Of a DNA stretch of 64,000 nucleotides, positions 26,352-35,783 are shown one piece after another. Below the pieces are notes generated by a model that had not been told where the DNA came from, searched no databases, and saw only the letters and a list, made by a program, of their open reading frames with translations. Numbering within the stretch: position 1 is the first letter of the stretch; each line of letters begins with the position of its first letter. Position numbers and translations under genes: made by a program. Origin of the DNA: Planctomycetota bacterium. Its GTDB lineage: Bacteria; Planctomycetota; SZUA-567; H5-PLA8. The stretch is from the NCBI GenBank assembly GCA_016200135.1, contig JACQFI010000003.1:1-64000 (forward strand). The letters run 5' to 3'.

Positions 26352-27305
26352 GTGTCCTCTTCCGCAGCGCCCGCCGATCCCGCGCCCGTTTCGCGTCCGG
26401 CCGCCTCGGATAACCCCGCCGCCCGCGTCTGGACGAGCCTCGATCTGATCCAGTGGACCAGGGCCTTCTTCGAGCGCAAAGGCATCCCTTCGGCGCGTCT
26501 CGAAGCGGAAATGCTCCTCTCTGAAGTCCTCGGCTGCCCGCGCATCAAACTCTACACCGACTTCGAGAAAGCCGTGCCGGATGACAAACTGGCGGTCTTC
26601 CGCGCCTATGTGAAGCGCCGCGCCGAGGCCCGCGAGCCGCTTCAGTACATCGTCGGCTGGACCGAGTTCCTCGACCTCAAGCTGAAAGTCGCGCCCGCCG
26701 TCCTCATCCCGCGCCCCGAGACCGAAGAACTCGCCGAATGGGCCATCGGCATCCTGAAGGCGCTGCCCGGCGAATGCCTCAAGGCGCTGGATATTGGCAC
26801 CGGCAGCGGCTGCCTCGCGCTGGCGCTGGCCGCCAAGGAACCCCGCGCCCAGGTCACCGCGACCGATCTCGCGAAGGACGCGCTGGGCATTGCCCGGGAA
26901 AATGCCGTGAATCTCAAGCTCGATGCGCGCGTCTCACTTTTGGAGGGCGATTGCTTCGCGCCGCTGCCGCCGGAGCAGAAAGGCTCGTTCGATCTCATCG
27001 TCTCGAACCCGCCTTACATCGATCCCGCGCAAAAAGCGGCGCTGCAAGCCGAAGTTCGTGACCACGAACCCGCTGCGGCGTTGTATGCAGAGGAGCATGG
27101 CTTGGCCGTGATTCGGAAGATTATTAGCGGAGCGGGGGAGTGGCTCAAACCCGGCGGGCGGCTGGGCCTCGAGATCGCTCCCGAGCAAGCCGGTGAGGTG
27201 AAGGCGCTGCTCGGGACCGCGGGCTTCGCCGAGATCGAGGTCCGCAAAGACGCGCAGGGCCGCGAGCGCATGGCAATGGCCAATCGTCCCCCCTCTCCCC
27301 TTTGA
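26352..27305 (+). CDS. prmC: Release factor glutamine N5-methyltransferase
   Basis: 317 residues from GTG 26352; no ATG precedes the conserved part and the site is weak, so the start is uncertain. It has the PrmC helical N-domain (ARLEAEMLLSEVLG, REPLQYIVG), the LIPRPETEEL block, motif I LDIGTGSGCLALALA and the substrate motif NPPYI. It methylates Gln of the GGQ motif in RF1 and RF2 in the cytoplasm. It lies 107 bases after prfA; a small dyad CCCTCC/GGAGGG at about 26268-26291 separates them. Confidence 0.95.
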   Translation: MSSSAAPADPAPVSRPAASDNPAARVWTSLDLIQWTRAFFERKGIPSARLEAEMLLSEVLGCPRIKLYTDFEKAVPDDKLAVFRAYVKRRAEAREPLQYIVGWTEFLDLKLKVAPAVLIPRPETEELAEWAIGILKALPGECLKALDIGTGSGCLALALAAKEPRAQVTATDLAKDALGIARENAVNLKLDARVSLLEGDCFAPLPPEQKGSFDLIVSNPPYIDPAQKAALQAEVRDHEPAAALYAEEHGLAVIRKIISGAGEWLKPGGRLGLEIAPEQAGEVKALLGTAGFAEIEVRKDAQGRERMAMANRPPSPL

Positions 27306-27489
27306 TGGAGAGACGTGTCGGCGAGTTCACGTCGAGCCGGGGTTGGGGGTGAGGTGCGGGTGCATGAAGTAGACCTTCAGCACTGATTAGTTGCTGCGAG
27401 CCGCGAGCCAAGCGCCCGCCCCCGTTCGTCCTCGACACCGCCCGCACGATGCACTAAAAACGTGGCTCGCCGATCGCCTGGAGTGCTTC

Positions 27490-28770
27490 ATGACGTTCCG
27501 CAGTTACTTCTTTACGGCTTCCTGGGCCTGCGCGGCCATCGCCGCCTGCGCGAGCCTCACCGCCGCCGAAGAGGAACTCTGCAACACCGCCGGCACGCGC
27601 GTGCCCGGTCCGGTGACGTATACCGGCGGCACGTGGAACGCCGGCAGCGCCAAGGTGCCCGCGTCCGAAGTGCTGATGGTCCAGTTCACCGAGTACGCCC
27701 CGCCCGAACGCGTCGCCTCGGGGGTCTTCGTACGCGGCGGCTCACTCATTATCGGCGTCGTCGATTCGCTCATCGGCGACAAGCTCACGTTGAACGCGCG
27801 CTCGCTGTCCACCGTGCTGGAACTCAAGCGCGACGACCTGATGGGCGCGTTCTTTGCCCTGCCCAACGGCGCGCCTGAGAGTTTTCCGGCCCTGGGCCGC
27901 TACGGTCCCATGGTCGCGACGCTCTCGGTTCCGCCGGGCGACGAGAAGATGTCCGAGTCCTTCGGCGGCGCGCAGATCTTTCCCGGCCGCCGCGACCGCG
28001 TCACCTTCGGGAACCTGGATGGCCTCGACGGCAAGGTGATGCGCCTAGGCAACGAGAAGGCCATCGTCGAACTCTCCGGCGGCAAACTCTCCACGCCCGA
28101 CCGCGAGCGTCTACGCCTGATCGAATGCAAGCTCGCGCCCGCCGCGCCTGAAAAGGACGACGGCAAGTCCAGCGCCGAGGTCTTCGTGCGGCTCAAGGCC
28201 GGCGACGTGCTGCGCGGCCGCATCGCCAAGCTCGACGACAAGGCCCTCACCCTCAACACAACCTTTTGCGGCGCGCTCACGCTCCCGCGCGAGACCCTCG
28301 CCGCGTTGTTTCCGGCCGGCGGTCCGGCGGCCGGCCTGCAGTGGCTCTCGCTGCTCAAGCCATCCACGAACACGCATACGCCGGTCTTCGACGCCGACTT
28401 CCCCGCCAAGTTGAACCTCTCCGTCGAAGGGCATCTGATGAAGCTCGGCGGCCTGGTCTGCGACCGCGGCATCGGCGCGCACTCGAAGTCGGGGATCGCG
28501 TTCCCGTTCGAGCCCAAGGCCGGGCGCAAGTTCGTCGCGTTCGTGGGCATCGACGACGAGACCAAGGGCCGCGGCCTCGCGGAAGCCAAGGTGCTCGTGG
28601 ATGGCGCGGTCGTCTTCGCGTCGGGCCCGCTCAAGGGCGGCGAAGCCCCCAAGCCCGTCGTCGTGAAACTGGACAAGGGCAAGGAACTGAAGCTGGTGGT
28701 GGAGTACGGCTCCGACAACGACGATAGCGGCGACCACGTCGACTGGGGCTGGGCCGCGCTCGTGAATTGA
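27490..28770 (+). CDS. Secreted NPCBM/NEW2 domain protein
   Basis: 426 residues from ATG 27490 (GGAG eight bases upstream, then a signal peptide cut near AAE). The middle contains two beta-rich repeats of a kind common in planctomycetes (IIGVVDSLIGDKLTL and VRLKAGDVLRGRIAKLDDKALTL). The C-terminal 140 residues form an NPCBM-type carbohydrate-binding domain: GHLMKLGGLVCDRGIGAHS, FVAFVGIDDETKG and LVVEYGSDND with a terminal DWGWAALVN. Likely exported and glycan-binding; no catalytic domain. Confidence 0.82.
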   Translation: MTFRSYFFTASWACAAIAACASLTAAEEELCNTAGTRVPGPVTYTGGTWNAGSAKVPASEVLMVQFTEYAPPERVASGVFVRGGSLIIGVVDSLIGDKLTLNARSLSTVLELKRDDLMGAFFALPNGAPESFPALGRYGPMVATLSVPPGDEKMSESFGGAQIFPGRRDRVTFGNLDGLDGKVMRLGNEKAIVELSGGKLSTPDRERLRLIECKLAPAAPEKDDGKSSAEVFVRLKAGDVLRGRIAKLDDKALTLNTTFCGALTLPRETLAALFPAGGPAAGLQWLSLLKPSTNTHTPVFDADFPAKLNLSVEGHLMKLGGLVCDRGIGAHSKSGIAFPFEPKAGRKFVAFVGIDDETKGRGLAEAKVLVDGAVVFASGPLKGGEAPKPVVVKLDKGKELKLVVEYGSDNDDSGDHVDWGWAALVN

Positions 28771-28837
28771 ACACAACGTATCTTCTACGAATCACACGAA
28801 TCTGTGCAAAAAACGAACCATTTTATGGAGGAGGCGG

Positions 28838-29047
28838 GTGACAGGACCATGGTTGACAGAAGGTACAGCAGATGTCACTGAAAAGGGAGTAGTGGGTCAG
28901 TTTGATTTATGGATTGAGCAAATCATGGCGAAGGTATGGGGAGTCATCAAGATATTGCTCGGGATTTTATTGATTCCCACAATCTTACTGGGCAGCGGAT
29001 TCGCGTTCGAGTTAATTGCGGAAGGCTTGCGTAATTTATTCGAGTGA
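28838..29047 (+). CDS. Small single-pass membrane protein
   Basis: 69 residues from GTG 28838, preceded by a strong GGAGGAGG site. Residues about 35-56 (WGVIKILLGILLIPTILLGSGF) form one membrane helix. Function unknown. Its A+T content is higher than that of both neighbours. Confidence 0.55.
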   Translation: MTGPWLTEGTADVTEKGVVGQFDLWIEQIMAKVWGVIKILLGILLIPTILLGSGFAFELIAEGLRNLFE

Positions 29048-29271
29048 GGGTTCGCAGCGCCATTTCAAATTTGTATATTACAGACATTGGCGTCTCTGTT
29101 GCGCGCCAAATCTAATTTGATCGCGTGGAGCCTCCTCTCATTATCCCATGCCCCGATTTGCACGACAATGCCTCTGCGGTGAAAGTGCCCGTGTAGCCCG
29201 GTTTCGGTACGCCGTTTGCCAAAATCCCTCCGGAGGCTGGCCGTGAGGGGGTTTTCCACAGAACGGAGCGC

Positions 29272-30177
29272 ATGAACATGAGCATCCAAGCCGTAATTCC
29301 CGCCATGCTTTTAGCGGTTGTTTGCGCAGCGAACGCCCGCGCGGAGCAGCACGAGGTCGAGTCTCTGCCGCTCTTCATCCAGGCCAAGAAGGCCGACCTC
29401 AAGCGCTACCAGTTTGCGGTGGATAAGGGCGCGACGTTTCACCTCACGCCGGACGGCAAGAGCTTCTATCTGCTGTGACTGCCACCGCAGGCCGCAGGAA
29501 AGGAGCCCGCGCCCACGCTCGTGACGCTGCACGGCCACGCGGGCAACGCCTTCAACGAGTTCTTCCTCTGGCATGCCGAGGCCGCCAAGCGCGGGTGCGC
29601 GATCGTCGCACTGCAATGGTGGTTTGGAAAAGGCGAAAGTCCCGAGGACTACTACACGCCCAAGGAACTCTACGCCGAGTCCGAGTCGATCCTGCGCGGA
29701 CTGAAAGCGCCGCCGCACTCGGTCCTGCTGCACGGCTTCAGCCGCGGTTCGGCCAACATCTACGGCGTCACCGCCTATGACCGTTCGTCCAAGAACGACT
29801 TCGTGCTGCTCACCATCGCCAATTCCGGGAAGGCCTCGCCCGATTTTCCTGTAAATAAGGATATCGACCAGGGCGTCTTCGGCGCCAAGCCGTTCGACGG
29901 CACGCATTGGGTGCTGTACGCGGGCGCGGCCGACCCGCACCCGGATCGCGACGGCGTCGCCGGCATGCGCGAAGCGCGCGATTGGGTGACGAAGCACGGC
30001 GGAACCGTGGAACGGCTCATCGAAGACCCGCAAGGCGGCCACGGCGGCTTCCACCGCAACCCGGAGAACATGAGAACCGCGCTGGACGTCTTCGAGAAAC
30101 TGCTCGCCACAGAAAAAGAGAAGGCGAAAGAAAAGCCCAACGCCCCTGCCGTCGACGCGAAGACGTCCGCGCCATAG
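29272..30177 (+). pseudogene. Secreted alpha/beta-hydrolase interrupted by an in-frame TGA
   Basis: One frame of 302 codons from ATG 29272 encodes a signal peptide (to about ARAEQ), a short N-terminal domain ending KSFYLL, a TGA at 29476-29478, then LPPQAAGKEPAPTLVTLHGHAG and the rest of a hydrolase. Visible catalytic parts are HGFSRG (Ser nucleophile), AGAADPHPD (acid) and GGHGGF (His). One transition (CGA to TGA or TGG to TGA) would explain the stop. I saw no convincing SECIS stem-loop after the TGA, so selenocysteine is unlikely. Substrate unknown, possibly an ester. Confidence 0.75.
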
Positions 30178-30201
30178 GGGAACACTCGGACACGGTACAA
30201 T

Positions 30202-30648
30202 CTACATGCTATCGGCTTGTGTAAGACGGGATCTTATTCCGGTCTCCGCCAGCACCGCAATCGCAAAGACGACGCCTAGTGCAACGGCGGCATCCAAGGC
30301 AATGTTTGTTGGATGCCATGAATACCGGCGGTCCACAATCTTGTACTTGTCGGTGAGCTTCATTTCCATGGTCCTGGATTCGCCCGGTGCCAAGGGTCCG
30401 CTCTTTGCAACGCGGATGGTTTCTTCGCGAAAGACCGGCGCAATGGTTGCGATTGGAAAAGGCCATCCAATGACATCTACGCCTCTGGTTAGGGATGTAT
30501 CCAAACCTCTATAGGTGAGGAAGTTGATCCAGAATAGATATCCGCTCATCAGGGTTACGACGACCAACCCGGATAGGTGGAATTGGAATCCTGTCCTGCG
30601 AGTTGCGCGCGGTTCGATCATTTCCAGCGTTTCCTGCAGGTCCGCCAT
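30202..30648 (-). CDS. Two-helix membrane protein, planctomycete-type
   Basis: 148 residues with a short cytoplasmic N-terminus, a helix at LSGLVVVTLMSGYLFWINFL, a periplasmic loop with GWPFPIAT and a second helix at NIALDAAVALGVVFAIAVLAE. Small proteins with this two-helix layout and a GWP motif are frequent in planctomycetes, function unknown (family statement from memory). It is convergent with the hydrolase gene. Confidence 0.65.
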   Translation of the reverse strand: MADLQETLEMIEPRATRRTGFQFHLSGLVVVTLMSGYLFWINFLTYRGLDTSLTRGVDVIGWPFPIATIAPVFREETIRVAKSGPLAPGESRTMEMKLTDKYKIVDRRYSWHPTNIALDAAVALGVVFAIAVLAETGIRSRLTQADSM

Positions 30649-31068
30649 CGCGAGTCACGGATGCCACCGTTTAACGCCATGGCTACGGGCTACGATCTCT
30701 TAGACAGGCCATGGTCCCCAAGGTTACAAACTTTCCTCGCGTGCTCATTGCCTGCGAGGCAGTGGTTTTTTTGCCTTCGCGGTCAGTAATTTCACCGGCG
30801 CTAAAAATATTCACCCGTCCGCCACTCGTGCATTGTGCCCCCGCCGTCGTGTAAACCACCAGAGATGGTGTGTTGTCTACGATCTTGTCCACGATTCCCA
30901 AGAAGTGTAAAAGATACGTAGACAAACGGTTAAAATTTTCTACGTCGGCCTATTGACGTGCCCCGCCGCGCAGGGTAGAGAACCCTCAGCGGGCCGGAGC
31001 GCCACACTTGGACGGCGCTCCCCCGGCGCGTGGGACTCGGCGGTCCCGCCAGCGCGCCGCTCAGCGCC

Positions 31069-31275
31069 CCATACCGTGCGTCCCGAAAAGGGACCGTCGT
31101 AGCGCAGGCTTCCAGCCTGCCCGTACCGCAGGCATCTTGCCTGCGCAGTTGCAGTACGCATCTCCGAAACGTCGCGCGTTCTTGGACAACGTGCAGACAA
31201 ATTTCGGAAATGCGAGTCCGCGCGAGCCAGAGCGCCCGCGCTATACCGTGCGTCCCGAAGTATGGGACAGTCGTA
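31069..31275. repeat. Two direct copies of a short hairpin repeat
   Basis: ATACCGTGCGTCCCGAA followed by a GTCCC/GGGAC hairpin and GTCGTA occurs at about 31070-31101 and again at about 31243-31276. The copies differ by a few bases. Confidence 0.6.
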
Positions 31276-31380
31276 TCTCAGGCCGAGCGCCTGCGATGTT
31301 GGTGAAGCCGTGAGGCCTTCCGCTGCATCGGAAGGCTCGAGTGTTCTTGTATTCTGCCGTGCCGCACCGAGGAAACCTCG

Positions 31381-31504
31381 GTGCTTGTAGGCAGGTTGTT
31401 TGGGTGCCATAGGTTGATAGACCTGTGCGTTGCGCATGGGTGCGCCTGAATCCAGCGCACAGGTCTGCGACCTGTGGCACGCACGGCCGGCGACCTACAA
31501 GCAC
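31381..31504. repeat. Large imperfect inverted repeat
   Basis: The left arm starts GTGCTTGTAGG (31381) and the right arm ends CCTACAAGCAC (31504). Inside, GTGCCATAGGT and AGACCTGTGCG of the left arm pair with CGCACAGGTCT and ACCTGTGGCAC of the right. The whole could form a stem-loop of about 60-base arms. Confidence 0.7.
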
Positions 31505-31767
31505 CGCGATCCCACGCGTGCGGAAGCCTACCGTCGCGCCCAGATTCTTTCGAGGGACCAGGCGCCGCTCTTTGACAACTTGGCTTGCAGCTTGTGGCTT
31601 CTGGCAGTGGCCTATAAGGATTGTTCTTCGTGCGGCTTCACTTCTTCGTGTCTTCGTGGTTCAGCCGTTCGTAGTTCTTTCGGATTTCGTGCTTCAGATT
31701 TCGGATTTGTAGTTCACCCCGTGCATCTTTTTTTCAATAATCGCGCCCAGCGGGTAGACTCCTCCCC

Positions 31768-32640
31768 ATGCTCGAAGGCCTCGACTTCACCACGCCGGCC
31801 AGCGTGCCCATCGCGGTCTATCCGCCGGGCGCGACGTTCGGGCCGCGGCAGATGCGCGACTACGAGTTCGTCTGGCTGATGGAGGGCGACAGCGAGTACC
31901 GCTGGGGCGCGACCACCGTCGCGGCGCCGGAGGGCGCGGTGGTGCTCTGCCGGCCCGGCGCGGAGGACTTCTTCCGCTGGGACCCGCAGCGCCGCACGCG
32001 CCACGCCTTCTTCCACTTCAACGTGCTCGCGGTGCCCAAGCACTGGCCGCCGGAGCGCGACTGGCCGCTGGTCCGGCTGGCACAGGAAGGTGACGTGCTG
32101 CGCCCGCTTTTCCGCCACCTGCTTACCTGGCGCGAGAAGGCCGACCCGCTGCTGGTCCGGCTGAGCATCGCGCATCTGCTCGCGGCGTATATCACCGGCG
32201 CGGTCGCGACCAGTGAACCTCCGCCCGAGACCCTGCCCGCGGCCGTCGAACGCGCCACGGCGCACATCCGCGGCAAGTTGGATGAAGACGCCGCGGCCGC
32301 GATCGGCCTGGCGGAGCTCGCCAAGGTCGCGTGCGTCACGCCCGAGCACCTCTGCCGGCTCTTCAAGAAGTCCACGGGCCGCGCGCCGCTCGAGACCGTC
32401 CGCCTTGCGCGGCTCGACCGCGCCGCGGTGCTGCTCGCGCGGAGCAACTACGGCGTGAAGGAGATCGCGGAGCTCTGCGGGTTCGCGAGCCCCTTTCACT
32501 TCTCGCGGCGCTTCAAGCAGGCCTTCGGCAAGGCGCCGCGCCAGATTCGCGAGGCCCTCCGCGCCGGGAAGACGCCGCCGCTGCCGAGTCTAATCCATTG
32601 GCAGGTCAGCGGTAACCAGGCCCCACGGCGCAAGCGCTAA
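31768..32640 (+). CDS. AraC-family transcriptional regulator
   Basis: 290 residues. The N-terminal half is a cupin-like sensor domain (YEFVWLMEGDSEYRWG, APEGAVVLCRPG, HAFFHFNVL). The C-terminal 100 residues hold two helix-turn-helix units: LAELAKVACVTPEHLCRLFKKSTG and KEIAELCGFASPFHFSRRFKQAFG, the AraC/XylS signature. Such cupin-type members usually sense sugars or related compounds. The next gene, a dioxygenase, starts about 100 bases on and may be its target. Confidence 0.9.
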   Translation: MLEGLDFTTPASVPIAVYPPGATFGPRQMRDYEFVWLMEGDSEYRWGATTVAAPEGAVVLCRPGAEDFFRWDPQRRTRHAFFHFNVLAVPKHWPPERDWPLVRLAQEGDVLRPLFRHLLTWREKADPLLVRLSIAHLLAAYITGAVATSEPPPETLPAAVERATAHIRGKLDEDAAAAIGLAELAKVACVTPEHLCRLFKKSTGRAPLETVRLARLDRAAVLLARSNYGVKEIAELCGFASPFHFSRRFKQAFGKAPRQIREALRAGKTPPLPSLIHWQVSGNQAPRRKR

Positions 32641-32746
32641 GATCAATAATAGGCATGTTTTTGCTAAGCGCGGCCATTCCTTCCCAGGCGTGAATAAACG
32701 ATACTGTCAATCCAAGAAGGTATCTTTTCCCACTGGAGCCACCCCC

Positions 32747-33853
32747 TTGAGCGCCACCGCCACCGCCCCGACGCCCGCTTGCACGCAGACCCGCGCGGAC
32801 CGCTACATGGTCTCCGTGCAGGAGTACCTCACCTTCAGGCAGCAGGGCTTTCTGGTCGTGAAGAACCTGGTCGCGCCGGAGGAGATCGCCGAGCTGCGCC
32901 AGCACACGGAAGACCTGATGCAGGGCCGCCTGCCCGAGCAGCTCAACGACCCCAAGCTCGAGAAGCCGCCCGCGAACCTCACTCCGGAAGAGAAGGCCCA
33001 GTTCTTCGTCCGCATCCACATGCTCCACCGCAAGCTGGAACTGCACGAGCGCTACCTGCTCCACCCGCGCGTGCTGGATGTCCTCCAGGCGCTTATCGGC
33101 CCGGACGTCCTCGCGATGCAGACCATGCTCTTCCTCAAGCCGCCCGGCAAGGAAGGCCAGGGCTGGCATCAGGACACGTACTATATCCCCACGCACCCCG
33201 ATACGCTGTGCGGAGCCTGGATCGCCATCGACGACTGCGACGAGTACAACGGGGCGATGTGGTTCGCGACCGGCACGCAGCACGAGCCCGTCTATCCGGG
33301 CAAGACCTACGGCCACGGCGACAAGATCCTCAAGAACATCGGCACGGTCGAAGGCGTGAGCGACATGAACGACCAGAAGAACGACCTCGCGCGCATCGCC
33401 AATAAGTATCAACAGGTGCTCGTGCCGGCAAAGGCGGGGGACGTGGTCTTTTTCGCCGGGCATGTCATGCACCGCAGCAAGCCCAACATGACCAAGGACA
33501 AGTACCGCCGCGCCTTCGTGAGCCACTACTGCAATGCGCGCAGCTTTACCCAATGGGGCGCGGACGGCGCGTCCGACAATCCGCATACCTCGCCGACCGT
33601 CGATCCCGTCACTAAGATGACGAACGGCTCCCACATCCTCGCCCGCGGCGACACGCACCTGCCGTTCGCGCAGCCGAAGTTCGGGACGTTCTGCGCGGCG
33701 GTCCTTACGCCGGAGGATCGGCAGTTGGAGAGCAAGTACGCCGCCGCCGCGATGGGCGACATGGACAGCGGCGACATGAGCGTCAAGCCCGCCGACCCGA
33801 ACATCGACCACGATCATGATGAGGAGCCGGCCAAGCCGGCGGTGTCGTACTAA
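32747..33853 (+). CDS. Phytanoyl-CoA dioxygenase (PhyH) family enzyme
   Basis: 368 residues from TTG 32747 (GGAG eight bases upstream); GTG 32690 and ATG 32807 are alternatives. Fe(II)/2-oxoglutarate oxygenase: the metal-binding motif is GWHQDTYY with His141 and Asp143, the distal His is in FFAGHVMHRSKP, and the following KYRRAFVSHY supplies the 2-oxoglutarate Arg. The C-terminus is acidic and His-rich (DPNIDHDHDEEP). Substrate unknown. It follows the AraC regulator on the same strand. A GC-rich dyad at about 33891-33911 separates it from the convergent next gene. Confidence 0.88.
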   Translation: MSATATAPTPACTQTRADRYMVSVQEYLTFRQQGFLVVKNLVAPEEIAELRQHTEDLMQGRLPEQLNDPKLEKPPANLTPEEKAQFFVRIHMLHRKLELHERYLLHPRVLDVLQALIGPDVLAMQTMLFLKPPGKEGQGWHQDTYYIPTHPDTLCGAWIAIDDCDEYNGAMWFATGTQHEPVYPGKTYGHGDKILKNIGTVEGVSDMNDQKNDLARIANKYQQVLVPAKAGDVVFFAGHVMHRSKPNMTKDKYRRAFVSHYCNARSFTQWGADGASDNPHTSPTVDPVTKMTNGSHILARGDTHLPFAQPKFGTFCAAVLTPEDRQLESKYAAAAMGDMDSGDMSVKPADPNIDHDHDEEPAKPAVSY

Positions 33854-33948
33854 GGTATAAGAGGAGCGCGGACTTCGGCCGCGAAATTTAGGCGGGCACA
33901 GAGGCCCGCCCCACCGGAACGAACGGCCTCAGCTATCGAAGTGCCGGC

Positions 33949-35127
33949 TTACCTGCCCGACGCCAGCTCCGCCCGGCGCTGCGCGTACCAACTCAGGAAG
34001 TTCCCCCAGTTGTCGTGGGCCTTATCGAGGCGCTTCTTCAGGTCCTTGTCGTTGGTATCGCTGCCGAGGCAGACCAGCAGGCCGTCGCGAGCGATGTCGC
34101 GCAGGTCGCCTTTATCGGAGGCGAGCATCTGGACGAGCCGCTCGGCGATCAGGGCGCGCTCGAAGCCGGACAGCGCGCTGTGCCACGAGGACGGCTTGCC
34201 GCGGTCGAAGGCTTCCTTGTTCGCGCCGCAGGCTTCCACGATGCGCTTCTGGTCGCGGGAACTGTCCCGCATGGGAGCTTCTTCCGACGCGTACCTCGCG
34301 CTGAAGAGGTCCGCCAGATACGTCGAAGCCCGCACGCCCGAACACTGGGCGATGCACTGTTCCAGTTCGATGATGTCGTTGCGGATGTCGCGGCTGTCGT
34401 ACCAGCGGCGCGCCGGCTGCTCGTTGCCGCTCTTGCGCCGCAGGATCAGCCCGCCGATGTCCTTCGCGTAGGGGATCAGGATCGGGTTGGCCGTGCGCAT
34501 CATGTCCTGGTGCATGCGCGCGATGAACCCCGCGGCGCGCGGGTTGCCGGGGAACGCGACCGCCTTCCACATGCTCACGGCGTCCTCCAGGTCCACCGGG
34601 TCCTTGAGCATCTGGTAGACCGCGAAGTTGCTCGCCGGGATCAGTGCCCGCACATCCTCTTTGATGGACTCGCGCAGGCCGCCGTTGGAACCGCGGAACT
34701 GGCGCAGCCGGTCCTCCAGGCGCGCCTCCTGGTCGGCCGGCAGCGCGGCGAGCGGGTTGCGCGCGTCGTCCTCGCGGATCCAGGCCACGGTGTCGAGCGA
34801 GCCGTCGCTGTGCCGGACCGCCGCCGGTGCCGCCGGGCCTGCGGGCGCGGCCGGCGGGGCTTCGCGGCCGATCAGCCAATCCGGCAGGGCCAGCGTGCCG
34901 TTCTTATCGATGTACTTGACCACCAGCTCGGACTGGCGCTCGGTGAGCTGCCCCGAATCGACGAATATCTTCACCTTGTCGGGCGTCAGAGGTTCGAGCC
35001 GCCGGAGCTGTTCGACCTTGGCCGGGTCGACGCGGACGGTCTCGGCGGCGCGAAGGTTCCGCCCGGCCGCGAGCAGCGTGAGGATTGCGAAGGCGGAAGC
35101 GATGGGGATGAAGCGCACGGAACGCAT
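33949..35127 (-). CDS. Secreted hypothetical protein
   Basis: 392 residues, signal peptide to about AAE (residue 29), AAGGAG seven bases before the ATG. An early segment (VEQLRRLEPLTPDKVKIFVDSGQLTERQSE, given here only as a region of residues 38-67) is helical, followed by an Ala/Pro linker and a long helical domain with Arg/Asp-rich faces. No catalytic motif seen. It diverges from leuC across the tandem-repeat array. Confidence 0.7.
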   Translation of the reverse strand: MRSVRFIPIASAFAILTLLAAGRNLRAAETVRVDPAKVEQLRRLEPLTPDKVKIFVDSGQLTERQSELVVKYIDKNGTLALPDWLIGREAPPAAPAGPAAPAAVRHSDGSLDTVAWIREDDARNPLAALPADQEARLEDRLRQFRGSNGGLRESIKEDVRALIPASNFAVYQMLKDPVDLEDAVSMWKAVAFPGNPRAAGFIARMHQDMMRTANPILIPYAKDIGGLILRRKSGNEQPARRWYDSRDIRNDIIELEQCIAQCSGVRASTYLADLFSARYASEEAPMRDSSRDQKRIVEACGANKEAFDRGKPSSWHSALSGFERALIAERLVQMLASDKGDLRDIARDGLLVCLGSDTNDKDLKKRLDKAHDNWGNFLSWYAQRRAELASGR

Positions 35128-35230
35128 GGAGGCTCTCCTTCTTGAGGGACTGCTGGGGCAGCCCCTTTTTCATACAGCCGGCCGCGGCAGATACAACGTT
35201 GGACTCTAAGGAAAGACGCGTGCACCCCAA

Positions 35231-35695
35231 GCTTCTTCACTCGTCCTGGTCATGGAGGGCAACAAAAGCGTAGCTCCGCCGTCCCGGCGGAGGTCGCAGC
35301 GGCGTCTCGCCGCTGACTTAACGGAGACCGGCGAAGACGCCTGTGTGACCAGCGGCGGGACGCCGCTGCCACGAGCCCCAACTTCACCCGTCCAGGTCAA
35401 GGAGGGCAACAAAAGAGTAGCTCCGCCGTCCCGGCGGAAGTCGCATCGGCGTCTCGCCGCTGCCATAACGGAGACCGGCGGAGCCGCCTGTGTGACCAGC
35501 GGCGGGACGCCGCTGCCACGAGCCCCAACTTCCCCCGTCCAGGTCAAGGAGGGCAACAAAAGCGTAGCTCCGCCGTCCCGGCGGAGGTCGCAGCGGCGTC
35601 TCGCCGCTGCCTTAACGGAGACCGGCGAAGACGCCGGTGTGACCAGCGGCGGGACGCCGCTGCCACGAGTCCCATCTTCACCCCGTCCAGGTCAT
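35231..35695. repeat. Three tandem copies of a 147-bp repeat made of hairpins
   Basis: Units start with GGAGGGCAACAAAAG at 35254, 35401 and 35548, exactly 147 bases apart, and are nearly identical. Each unit has at least three GC palindromes (CCGCCGTCCCGGCGG, CAGCGGCGTCTCGCCGCTG, CAGCGGCGGGACGCCGCTG). Because 147 is 49 codons, long frames stay open on both strands, but they have no independent sign of coding. The array fills the divergent space between 35127 and leuC. Confidence 0.9.
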
Positions 35696-35783
35696 TGCTA
35701 TGGCACAAACTTCCCTTTAAGATGTGGAGCTGGCTGTTCCGCATTCCTTGAGGCCACACCATTTTGCGAGGGTTCCACCCGCG

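Larger units (their letters stand above)
30649..31767. other. 1.1-kb intergenic region rich in palindromic repeats
   Basis: No gene is supported; an 80-codon minus frame at 30683-30925 has no motif or ribosome site. From about 31000 the sequence is dense in short palindromes such as GCAGGCTTCCAGCCTGC and GCAGGCATCTTGCCTGC (31105-31155), followed by the repeats listed separately. Confidence 0.6.

Noticed and set aside
29476..29478. TGA as selenocysteine
   Set aside because: No convincing SECIS hairpin follows and hydrolases of this type do not need a residue there.
30683..30925. 80-codon minus-strand frame
   Set aside because: No motif, weak start context and next to repeat-rich non-coding sequence.
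33891..33911. GC-rich dyad as a terminator between convergent genes
   Set aside because: A hairpin is possible but no T run follows on either strand, so it is only noted.
35699..35716. TGGCAC-led sigma-54-like box before leuC
   Set aside because: The invariant GC at -12 is CC.
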